Shown here: one piece after another, positions 53,438-60,864 of the stretch
Position numbering within the stretch: the stretch's first letter is position 1
Layout: every line of letters begins with the position of its first letter
Origin: J089 sp964535735
GTDB lineage: Bacteria; Fidelibacterota; Marinisomatia; Marinisomatales; J089
Length of the DNA stretch: 64,000 bases
Assembly: GCA_964535735.1 (NCBI GenBank)
Contig: CAZHTM010000011.1
Coordinates: 5,236 to 69,235, forward strand
Direction: 5' to 3'
Notes under the pieces: generated by a model
The model's input: the letters and a program-made list of their open reading frames with translations, nothing else
Told to the model about the DNA's origin: nothing
Databases searched by the model: none
Made by a program: the position numbers and the translations under genes

Positions 53438-54301
53438 ATGACCGCGCTCACTCACATTGAAACGCTAGACACGGACCAGAAGGTCGATCTCTATTATCCC
53501 CAAATTGCGAAAATTACTCAGGTGCGATCGTTTACTAAACTGGAAAAATGGTTTGAAATCGTCCTCCCTGGGAATCGTAATCTAAACCATCAACCGGGGC
53601 AATTCGTCCAGGTCTCTCTGTTTGGATTTGGGGAAGCGCCCATCTCAATCACATCGGCACCCAACAACCGTGGGACATTTGAATTATGTATCCGCAAAGT
53701 GGGTCGCTTGACAGAAGCATTGCACAGGTTGGAACCGGGTGACTCCGTGGGAATCAGAGGACCTTTTGGACAGGGATTCGACCTATCGAAGTTTAAAAAC
53801 AAAGATATTCTCGTCATCGGTGGCGGAATTGGAATCGTCCCCCTACGATCGTTGATCAACTCAATCATTGATGATCGCAAGTCCTATGGTCGGCTAATCA
53901 TTTTATACGGGGCTAAAAATCCCGGAGAATTACTTTATCAAGATGAATTGGCAACCTGGGTACAAGATCCAACAATCGAGTATTTTGTGACTGTTGACCA
54001 GGCAACGCCGGATTGGTCGGGAAAGGTCGGCGTCATCACCACTCTGATTCCGCCATTGGAGCTCGACCTTGATAATACGGTCGTTGCTGTTGTGGGCCCA
54101 CCCGTGATGTACAAGTTCGTCCTCATGGCCTTGAAGACAAAGCGCATTCCCGATGAACAGATTTACCTCTCACTGGAACGGCGGATGAAATGCGGAGTGG
54201 GCAAATGCGGCCACTGCCAAATAAACCATTCTTACGTTTGTCAGGACGGACCTGTCTACCCCTATTCTGATTTAAAACAACTCCCGGAAGCCATCCGATG
54301 A
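53438..54301 (+). CDS. hydG: Group 3b-type hydrogenase gamma subunit, FAD/NAD(P)-binding
   Basis: About 287 residues of the ferredoxin-NADP reductase fold. The FAD site is 'APISITSAPNNRG', the NAD(P) site 'ILVIGGGIGIVPLRSLI', and the C-terminal [2Fe-2S] cysteines are in 'RRMKCGVGKCGHCQ' plus 'YVCQDGP'. It exchanges electrons with NAD(P)H. ATG at 53438 has GGAG six bases upstream; the longer TTG frame is rejected. It overlaps hydD by four bases (ATGA). Confidence 0.92.
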   Translation: MTALTHIETLDTDQKVDLYYPQIAKITQVRSFTKLEKWFEIVLPGNRNLNHQPGQFVQVSLFGFGEAPISITSAPNNRGTFELCIRKVGRLTEALHRLEPGDSVGIRGPFGQGFDLSKFKNKDILVIGGGIGIVPLRSLINSIIDDRKSYGRLIILYGAKNPGELLYQDELATWVQDPTIEYFVTVDQATPDWSGKVGVITTLIPPLELDLDNTVVAVVGPPVMYKFVLMALKTKRIPDEQIYLSLERRMKCGVGKCGHCQINHSYVCQDGPVYPYSDLKQLPEAIR

Positions 54302-55056
54302 ATGTTCAAAAAAAACCGAAAGTCGCCTTTTTTGATTTTACGAGTTGTGAAGGATGTCAGTTAAATAAACTGAACCTGGAGAACCAACTGATCGACATCC
54401 TGAATCACGTAGATCTTGTGGAATTCCGGGAAGCCATGGACGACACAGCCGATGAATATGACATTGCCTTTATTGAAGGGTCCCTTTCCACACCTTCTTG
54501 TATCGAACGAATCCACGATATTCGTCGACGAACCAAGATATTGGTCGCTTTAGGTGCTTGCGCTACAATCGGCGGTATTAATGCCCTAAAAAATTTACAC
54601 CCCATCGACAGTGTTCGGGAGATCGTTTACGGTGACGAAAAATATCGTTTTCCCACGATCCCAGCGATTCCTATATCTGACGTGGTACATGTGGATTATG
54701 AGATTCATGGCTGTCCCATGAGCATCCCAGAATTTCTCCGTGTATTGAAATCCTTGCTCATGAATAAAAAACCAGAAAAGCCTGAGGCCGCGGTCTGCGT
54801 GGAATGCAAATTACGAGAAAATGAATGTCTGTACGACCGGGGTATGGTCTGTCTGGGCCCCATAACCTTGGGGGGCTGTGAGGCCATTTGTCCCAGCTTT
54901 GGACAATTTTGCACCGGGTGTCGTGGATTGATCCCGAATCCTAATAAAAACGCCATGCTAGATATTTTACATCAACATGGCCTTTCCTTTGAAGACGCAA
55001 AAAAACGTCTATTACTCTTCAATAGCCACAGCGTACGCGATGCTTCGGCTTTTTGA
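54298..55056 (+). CDS. hydD: Group 3b-type [NiFe] hydrogenase small (delta) subunit
   Basis: A 252-residue small subunit. The proximal-cluster cysteines are in 'FTSCEGCQLNKLN', 'LVALGACATIGG' and 'IHGCPMSIPEF'. Two further [4Fe-4S] clusters are bound by 'VCVECKLRENECLY' through 'GGCEAICPSFGQFCTGCRG'. There is no Tat signal, so the enzyme is cytosolic. It forms the catalytic dimer with HydA. Confidence 0.93.
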   Translation: MNVQKKPKVAFFDFTSCEGCQLNKLNLENQLIDILNHVDLVEFREAMDDTADEYDIAFIEGSLSTPSCIERIHDIRRRTKILVALGACATIGGINALKNLHPIDSVREIVYGDEKYRFPTIPAIPISDVVHVDYEIHGCPMSIPEFLRVLKSLLMNKKPEKPEAAVCVECKLRENECLYDRGMVCLGPITLGGCEAICPSFGQFCTGCRGLIPNPNKNAMLDILHQHGLSFEDAKKRLLLFNSHSVRDASAF

Positions 55057-55078
55057 AAAAAAATGATTAAGATTTCAT

Positions 55079-56386
55079 ATGAGTAGAACACTAGCCTTAA
55101 ACATTCATCATTTAACGCGAGTTGAGGGACATGGTAATATTGTCGTCAACGTGGAAAACGGCCAACTGGAGCGGTGTGAGTTAGAAATTGTGGAGGCCCC
55201 CCGGTTTTTCGAGGCCATGCTAAAGGGACGACATTTCCATGAAGCCGCCATCATTACATCGCGTATTTGCGGAATCTGTTCTTTGGGTCACCAATTGACG
55301 TCCCTAAAGGCTACAGAAGCGGCTCTGGGACTGGATATTTCTGAACAAACGTATTTACTGCGGAAATTGTTGGTAAACGGCGCCACTATCCAGTCGCACA
55401 TCCTGCATGCGTATTTTTTAGCAGCGCCCGATTTTTTCGGAAAACCCGACGCCTTCAAATTACTGACGACCAACAAAGAGGTTGTCCTACGCGCCTTACG
55501 ATTAAAACGCCTCGCCAATGACATCGGTGACATTGTTTCAGGACGTGCGGTTCATCCCATCACACCTGTCCCCGGCGGTTTTACGTACTTACCTCCGGAA
55601 GATAAATTACGGGAACTTCAGCAGAAACTGATCCGGGAAGGTCTCCCGGATATGGAAGCGACCATAGACACATTTACATCTGTTCTTCATGAAATTCCAG
55701 ATTTCTCGAGGGAAACAGAATATATCTCCCTCAAACATTCCGACGAATATGCCTTTTATGATGGTCAGATTTATTCTTCGGATACGGGAAGCACCGATGT
55801 TGAAAAATATCATGAAATGACAAATGAATTCGTCGTGCCACACTCTACCAGCAAACATTGTCGTCATGCCCGTGAGAGTTTTATGGTAGGTGCCCTGGCA
55901 CGATGGAATAACAATCATCAGAACATTTCATCGGCAGCCCGGAAAGCCGCACACACCTTGGGATTGACACCCGACTGTTATAATCCCTATATGAATACCG
56001 TAGCCCAGGTTGTGGAAAGTTACCACTGTATGGAAGACTCCATTGCCATTATCGATGAGTTACTTACGCGAGGAATCCAGCAAGAAAAACCGAATCAACA
56101 GCCCACCCGTTTCGGCCGGGGGGTCGGCTCGACGGAAGTTCCCCGGGGAATTCTTTACCATGAGTATGAATATGACCGAAAAGGAAATATCGTTTCCGCA
56201 AACTGCGTGATACCAACGGGACAAAACCTCGCCAATATTGATGCCGATTTACGAAAACGAGTACCGGAGATTATAGACCTGCCAAAGGAATCCATTCAGC
56301 GACAATTGGAGATGCTGGTTCGGGCCTATGATCCCTGCATCTCCTGTTCCGTCCATGCAATTAAAGTGTCTTTTACTGGCGGATAA
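55079..56386 (+). CDS. hydA: Group 3b-type [NiFe] hydrogenase large (alpha) subunit
   Basis: A 435-residue large subunit. The Ni-Fe site cysteines are Cys64/Cys67 in 'SRICGICSLGHQ' and Cys420/Cys423 in 'YDPCISCSVHAIKV'. Maturation would cut after His426 and remove nine residues. Both C-terminal ligands are ordinary cysteine, not selenocysteine. Group 3b enzymes reversibly couple H2 to NADP(H), and some reduce sulfur. The dedicated protease gene follows ten bases downstream. Confidence 0.94.
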   Translation: MSRTLALNIHHLTRVEGHGNIVVNVENGQLERCELEIVEAPRFFEAMLKGRHFHEAAIITSRICGICSLGHQLTSLKATEAALGLDISEQTYLLRKLLVNGATIQSHILHAYFLAAPDFFGKPDAFKLLTTNKEVVLRALRLKRLANDIGDIVSGRAVHPITPVPGGFTYLPPEDKLRELQQKLIREGLPDMEATIDTFTSVLHEIPDFSRETEYISLKHSDEYAFYDGQIYSSDTGSTDVEKYHEMTNEFVVPHSTSKHCRHARESFMVGALARWNNNHQNISSAARKAAHTLGLTPDCYNPYMNTVAQVVESYHCMEDSIAIIDELLTRGIQQEKPNQQPTRFGRGVGSTEVPRGILYHEYEYDRKGNIVSANCVIPTGQNLANIDADLRKRVPEIIDLPKESIQRQLEMLVRAYDPCISCSVHAIKVSFTGG

Positions 56387-56395
56387 AACAAAGAT

Positions 56396-56869
56396 ATGGC
56401 GCCACATCTGAAAATTATTGCACTGGGAAACCGCCAAATGGGCGATGATGGTATTGGTCCCGTAGTTCTTGAGCGTCTGGAAACGCACCCCGATTTTCGA
56501 AATACAGATTTGATTCATTGTGGTTCGGACATGTTCGATCTCATTGATCATTTTCGAGAAGCTAGCGCTGTATACTTGATCGACGCAGTCGAAATGGGGT
56601 ACACACCCGGATCCGTGAACGTTTTTGATCCATCAGATGTTGATTTTCCGTCGCATGTGAGTTTATTATCGCTACACGGGTTTAATCTGGGCTTGGTGTA
56701 CGACCTGGCCAAGACGATTGGTTTACTGCCGCCCATTTTAAAGGTGGTGGGAATTGAACCGGAGCTCATTCATCCTGAGGAGAATTTGAGTACACCAGTG
56801 CAACGGGCGGTGCCAGTCGTTGTGGACATTTTACAAAACTTGGTCTGTACCCAGACCGTACCTTCATAG
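56396..56869 (+). CDS. Hydrogenase maturation endopeptidase (HydA-specific)
   Basis: A 157-residue HycI/HyaD-type protease. The nickel-sensing acidic residues are Asp in 'LGNRQMGDDGIGPVVLERL' and Asp in 'VYLIDAVEMGYTPG', with the conserved His in 'LLSLHGFNLG'. It trims the C-terminus of the large subunit after nickel insertion. Its position directly after hydA suggests it serves that subunit; another protease lies with the second hydrogenase. Confidence 0.9.
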   Translation: MAPHLKIIALGNRQMGDDGIGPVVLERLETHPDFRNTDLIHCGSDMFDLIDHFREASAVYLIDAVEMGYTPGSVNVFDPSDVDFPSHVSLLSLHGFNLGLVYDLAKTIGLLPPILKVVGIEPELIHPEENLSTPVQRAVPVVVDILQNLVCTQTVPS

Positions 56870-56878
56870 GGGGATTAG

Positions 56879-57268
56879 ATGGCAAAAAAAATCATGATTA
56901 TCGATGATGATATCGACTTAGTCGAAGCAATGCGCATCACCCTGGAATCCGCCGATTTCGATGTTATTGATGCCCAGGAGGGACAAAAAGGACTGGAACG
57001 CATTCTGAAGGAAACGCCGGATCTACTCATTCTGGATGTGATGATGGGATCGCAGGATGAGGGGTTTCATCTGGCTTATCAGCTTCGGTCGATGAAGGAG
57101 ACCGCAGATTTGCCTATCCTCATGGTAACAGCTGTTGGATCTCAAACAGGGTTTGCTTTCGACCCGGAAAAGGATCAGGATTTCCTACCGGTGAATGAAT
57201 TCATTGAAAAACCGGTCAATCCCCTCAAATTAATTGAGGCGGTCAAACGAAATCTGCCTGTCATCTAA
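56879..57268 (+). CDS. Single-domain response regulator
   Basis: A 129-residue stand-alone receiver: 'KIMIIDDDIDLVEAM' acidic pair, phospho-acceptor Asp in 'LLILDVMMGSQDEG', Lys in 'FIEKPVNPLKLI'. There is no output domain. GGGGG precedes the ATG by five bases. It sits between the hydrogenase protease and a membrane kinase and is probably phosphorylated by that kinase. A partner carrying the output is not visible. Confidence 0.93.
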   Translation: MAKKIMIIDDDIDLVEAMRITLESADFDVIDAQEGQKGLERILKETPDLLILDVMMGSQDEGFHLAYQLRSMKETADLPILMVTAVGSQTGFAFDPEKDQDFLPVNEFIEKPVNPLKLIEAVKRNLPVI

Positions 57269-57274
57269 CCCCTG

Positions 57275-58618
57275 ATGAATACTTCCGACAACAATATAAA
57301 CGATTCATTTTATACACCTAAATCTTTAAGGCGGAAAAATCACTGGTTGGTGACTTTGCGATGGATGGCAACGGGTGTTACCCTTTTATTGATTATCCTG
57401 GCTCAACGGTTGATTCCCGGCAACCTGCCCCTGGTTCCCCTACTCCTGACGGTGGCGGGTCTAGTAGTAATTAACTTGGTTTATACGTGGTATGGGAAAC
57501 GTAATCCACCCACCACCTTGAATCGTGAAATGGTATTTGTCCGGATGCAAATCATTTTGGATTTAGTTCTTTTGACGGGATTGATCCATTTCTCCGGAGG
57601 AATTGAGAATCCGTTTTATCTTTTTTACATTTTTCACATTATCATTGCGAGTACCATTTTTGAACATAGACGGGAGCCATTTATTGTAACAGCCACGGCG
57701 GTAATATTATTCTCAAGTCTTGTTTTCGCTGAATATTTCGGCTGGGTAGAACACTACAGTATTTTCGGCACATCCTACAGCACCGTTTCGGTTTTTGCTT
57801 CCCTTGGAGCGTTTTACGTCATGACCGTTGCTAGTGCCTACCTTGGGGTTACCCTAGTGGCACGGCATCTAAAAGTGAAGAACCTCATCACGGAAAAGAA
57901 CCACCAGTTGGAAGCATCTTCAAAAAGCAAAATGACCTTTTTTCGATATGTCTCACATGAACTCAAATCCCCCATCGTGGCGGTTCAAAGTTATATCAGT
58001 GTTGTACTGGATTTGCCCCATAACCCATTGAATGAACAATCACGGGATCTCCTATCCCGCGCCCGGAACCGAACGGAGCAAATGCTAGATATTATTAAAG
58101 ACCTCCTGGAATTGTCCTACGACCGGAACGTCGACCAGGAAATGACAACCGATATGGTACCGCCTGGGAATTATCTTCAGGAAATCATTGAAAGTGAACG
58201 TCCTAAGGCTCAATTGAAACACATAGACATTGAGGTAAATATCCGCGCAGAGAAGAATAATTTCAAGCTGGATCGCTTTTTACTGGAAAAGATTGTTTCA
58301 AATCTATTATCTAATGCCATTCGGTATACCAGGTCGGGGGGGCGCATTGAGATTAGCACAAATCAGAATGACAAATATTGGCAATTCCGGATTGCTGATA
58401 ATGGAATTGGCATTTCACCGGAGGATCAGGAGCACATATTTAAGGAATTTTACCGAGGAAAAAACGCCCGAGATACAGAAGCTATCGGTACCGGTCTGGG
58501 TTTAAGTATTGTTAAGAAATTTATGGATCAATTGAATGGTCAAATTGAGTTGACCAGTCAAATCGATAAGGGAACCGAGATAACCGTTACCATTCCCCGG
58601 ATAGCTGATGAAAATTAA
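57275..58618 (+). CDS. Multi-pass membrane histidine kinase
   Basis: A 447-residue kinase. Five or six membrane helices occupy about residues 25-205 with very short loops, so the signal is probably sensed within the membrane. A coiled coil then leads to the phospho-acceptor His in 'RYVSHELKSPIVAVQSYISV'. The ATPase domain has 'IVSNLLSNAIRYTRSGG' and 'DTEAIGTGLGLSIVKKFM'. It is co-transcribed with the receiver gene and overlaps the ACT gene by 11 bases. Redox or quinone sensing is possible but unproven. Confidence 0.93.
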   Translation: MNTSDNNINDSFYTPKSLRRKNHWLVTLRWMATGVTLLLIILAQRLIPGNLPLVPLLLTVAGLVVINLVYTWYGKRNPPTTLNREMVFVRMQIILDLVLLTGLIHFSGGIENPFYLFYIFHIIIASTIFEHRREPFIVTATAVILFSSLVFAEYFGWVEHYSIFGTSYSTVSVFASLGAFYVMTVASAYLGVTLVARHLKVKNLITEKNHQLEASSKSKMTFFRYVSHELKSPIVAVQSYISVVLDLPHNPLNEQSRDLLSRARNRTEQMLDIIKDLLELSYDRNVDQEMTTDMVPPGNYLQEIIESERPKAQLKHIDIEVNIRAEKNNFKLDRFLLEKIVSNLLSNAIRYTRSGGRIEISTNQNDKYWQFRIADNGIGISPEDQEHIFKEFYRGKNARDTEAIGTGLGLSIVKKFMDQLNGQIELTSQIDKGTEITVTIPRIADEN

Positions 58619-59078
58619 AATTGGTGGTATTCTAGAAGTCCGCCATCTAACCATGTTAAAGATGTTAGGGATTCCCAATAATCCCGGTTACGCTGGTAAA
58701 CTGTTGACCTTATTGGGACGTGAAAATATCAATCTGCATTTTGTAGCAGAAAGCGATGATGTTAACAATAATGGCAATATCACCATCTGTATCTCCTCAG
58801 AGGACGCGGATAAAGCTACAATCTTAATTGAAAATCATCATCAGCAATACTCGTCCGTTGTAGTCACATCAATCCCAAACATCACTTCACTCTCGATTTA
58901 TGGGCCCCATTTCCGAGAAAGACCCAATATATGCGGACGTATGTGTGCTGCCCTGGGGGAGAAAAACATTAATATCCTGGGTATATCTACATCCATTTCC
59001 TCTATTTGCTGTCTCATCTATGATAAAGATTACCGAAAAGCTTTGACAGCTCTCTTAGAAACTTTTGAACTCCCGTAA
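58608..59078 (+). CDS. Stand-alone tandem ACT-domain protein
   Basis: A 156-residue protein of two ACT domains (about 15-80 and 85-156). The first has 'LGIPNNPGYAGKLLTLLGRE'. The second has 'RMCAALGEKNINILGISTSI' and ends 'YRKALTALLETFELP'. These are strikingly like the regulatory tail of aspartate kinase, but no kinase domain is present. ACT domains bind amino acids or other small ligands. The gene overlaps the histidine kinase, so a modulating role is plausible. Confidence 0.82.
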   Translation: MKIKIGGILEVRHLTMLKMLGIPNNPGYAGKLLTLLGRENINLHFVAESDDVNNNGNITICISSEDADKATILIENHHQQYSSVVVTSIPNITSLSIYGPHFRERPNICGRMCAALGEKNINILGISTSISSICCLIYDKDYRKALTALLETFELP

Positions 59079-59155
59079 GCATATATACTCTCTTTTGTCA
59101 ATCATCTAAAAAATTTTTGCAGATAACAGCATCTGCTTTTATATTATAGCACCTT

Positions 59156-59178
59156 AATAATTAAGGAGCTTAATTATT
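59156..59178 (+). promoter_or_regulatory. Inverted repeat over the marR ribosome-binding site
   Basis: AATAATTAAG-GAG-CTTAATTATT is a perfect 10-bp inverted repeat with a three-base spacer. The spacer and left arm hold the AAGGAG Shine-Dalgarno, and the right arm abuts the TTG start at 59178. It could be the autoregulatory operator of the MarR protein or an mRNA hairpin that hides the ribosome site. Confidence 0.55.
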
Positions 59179-59732
59179 TGACTGATAACGGACCTCATCA
59201 AATTGCTGATAATTTGCAATTGTTGGCTCAAATTCTGGTGGAATGCACCGAAACCAATCTTATCGCTGAGGTCTTCTCCCCTTCTATCTCCAAAACACAA
59301 TTATATCTATTAAAAACTCTCTACCTTAGTGGTCCCAAGACCATCCGAGACCTGGCCAGTCATTTTGGAATCAGCAATGCCGCCATCAGTCAGTCCGTGG
59401 AAAAGCTGGTTTCTCTTTCACTTGTGGCCCGTAAGCCTATCGCAACCGATCGCCGTTCGGTTCGAGTATCTATCCTTAGAAAAGGCGTTGATTTGCTCGA
59501 TCGTTATGAATCCCGTCGTGTCCAGATTCATAACCAGGTGCTGGCTTCCTTTTCCGTTGAAGAACAGCGCCAATTGAATACATTACTGGAAAAATATATT
59601 CATCAGTTGGTCGATCAATCGCCATCATTGGAACTCATGTGTCTCCAATGCAGCGATATGACTGCCGATGAGTGTTTTATCCGTGAGCACAATCGATATT
59701 GTTTTCAGACAAAATCTGATACATTGTCTTAA
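59178..59732 (+). CDS. MarR-family regulator with cysteine-rich C-terminal tail
   Basis: A 184-residue MarR protein: winged helix about 35-115 ('TIRDLASHFGISNAAISQSV' is the recognition region and 'RKPIATDRRSVRVSI' the wing). Cys155, Cys158, Cys166 and Cys175 (CX2CX7CX8C) in the tail could bind zinc or an Fe-S cluster. TTG start, with AAGGAG nine bases upstream. It lies 39 bp before the uptake hydrogenase operon and probably controls it. Confidence 0.85.
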   Translation: MTDNGPHQIADNLQLLAQILVECTETNLIAEVFSPSISKTQLYLLKTLYLSGPKTIRDLASHFGISNAAISQSVEKLVSLSLVARKPIATDRRSVRVSILRKGVDLLDRYESRRVQIHNQVLASFSVEEQRQLNTLLEKYIHQLVDQSPSLELMCLQCSDMTADECFIREHNRYCFQTKSDTLS

Positions 59733-59771
59733 ACGCTATTACGTCATCATCAACTTAAGGAAAGGGAGGGT

Positions 59772-60851
59772 ATGAAAGAGAAACAAACCTACGCAGAAGT
59801 CATGGAATCACGCGGCATAGACCGGCGGGAATTCATGAAATACTGTAGTCTCCTCTCCGTCTATCTAGGATTGGGGGCTTCGGGATTACCAAGACTACTT
59901 AAAGCCATGGAAACTAAACCGCGGATCCCCGTGATTTGGTTACACGGACTGGAGTGTACCTGCTGTAGCGAGTCGTTTATCCGTTCTTCGCATCCCATTG
60001 CAGCAGATATCATTCTGAACATGATCTCTCTGGACTACGATGATACCCTCAGTGCTGCTGCGGGCCATCAATTGGAAGCTGTCCGGAAACAAATCATGAA
60101 GGATTATAAAGGCAAATATATCCTGGCAGTGGAAGGAAATGCGCCCACGAAAGATAACGGCGTTTACTGCATGGTTGGCGGAGATTCATTTCTTAACGTT
60201 CTGAAAGAAACCGCTGCCGACGCTATGGCGATTATTTCATGGGGATCTTGCGCATCCTTCGGTTGTGTTCAAAATGCAAAACCCAATCCCACTGGTGCTC
60301 AGCCCGTACATAAGCTCATCAGCGGGAAACCGATTATCAACGTGCCTGGATGTCCTCCGATTGCGGAAGTCATGACCGGAACCATTGCCCATTTGCTCAC
60401 CTTCGGCAAACTACCGGAGTTGGACCGCCTGGGTCGTCCGAAAGCCTTTTACGGCACCCGAATTCATGATAAATGCTACCGCCGTCCTTATTTTGATGCC
60501 GGTATGTTCGTGGAGAGCTTCGATGATGAAGGCGCTCAAAAGGGATGGTGTCTGTACAAAATGGGTTGTAAAGGACCGACCACCTATAATTCCTGTAGCT
60601 CTATTAAATGGAATGAAGGTGTAAGTTTCCCGATTCAAGCCGGGCATCCCTGCATTGGTTGTTCCGAACCCAATTTCTGGGATAACGGCCCCTTCTACAC
60701 CCGTTTGGCTAATGTATCCTTTGTCGGTACTGATAGCAATGCGGATCGGATCGGGATGGTGGCGGTTGGAGCCGCTGCTGCTGGAATGGCGGCCCACGCG
60801 ATTGGGTCGGCCATTAAGAAAAAATCCGACGATCATGGAACCGAAGAGTAG
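59772..60851 (+). CDS. hyaA: Uptake [NiFe] hydrogenase small subunit, oxygen-tolerant cysteine pattern
   Basis: A 359-residue group 1 small subunit. The Tat signal is 'DRREFMK' (17-23) plus a hydrophobic core. The proximal-cluster residues are Cys62, 64, 65, 160, 165 and 194. Each is exactly 45 above the six cysteines of mature E. coli Hyd-1, including the two extra ones (19 and 120) that make the [4Fe-3S] oxygen-tolerant cluster. Distal and medial sites follow ('RIHDKCYRR', 'CLYKMGCKGP', 'HPCIGCSEPNFWD'), and a C-terminal membrane helix anchors it. GGGAGGGT precedes ATG. Confidence 0.95.
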   Translation: MKEKQTYAEVMESRGIDRREFMKYCSLLSVYLGLGASGLPRLLKAMETKPRIPVIWLHGLECTCCSESFIRSSHPIAADIILNMISLDYDDTLSAAAGHQLEAVRKQIMKDYKGKYILAVEGNAPTKDNGVYCMVGGDSFLNVLKETAADAMAIISWGSCASFGCVQNAKPNPTGAQPVHKLISGKPIINVPGCPPIAEVMTGTIAHLLTFGKLPELDRLGRPKAFYGTRIHDKCYRRPYFDAGMFVESFDDEGAQKGWCLYKMGCKGPTTYNSCSSIKWNEGVSFPIQAGHPCIGCSEPNFWDNGPFYTRLANVSFVGTDSNADRIGMVAVGAAAAGMAAHAIGSAIKKKSDDHGTEE

Positions 60852-60864
60852 GAGGGTATAAATC

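Noticed and set aside
56320..56386. Possible NiFeSe selenocysteine at the hydrogenase large-subunit C-terminus
   Set aside because: The codons give ordinary Cys at both ligand positions in 'DPCISC'. The other large subunit ('DPCLAC') is the same.
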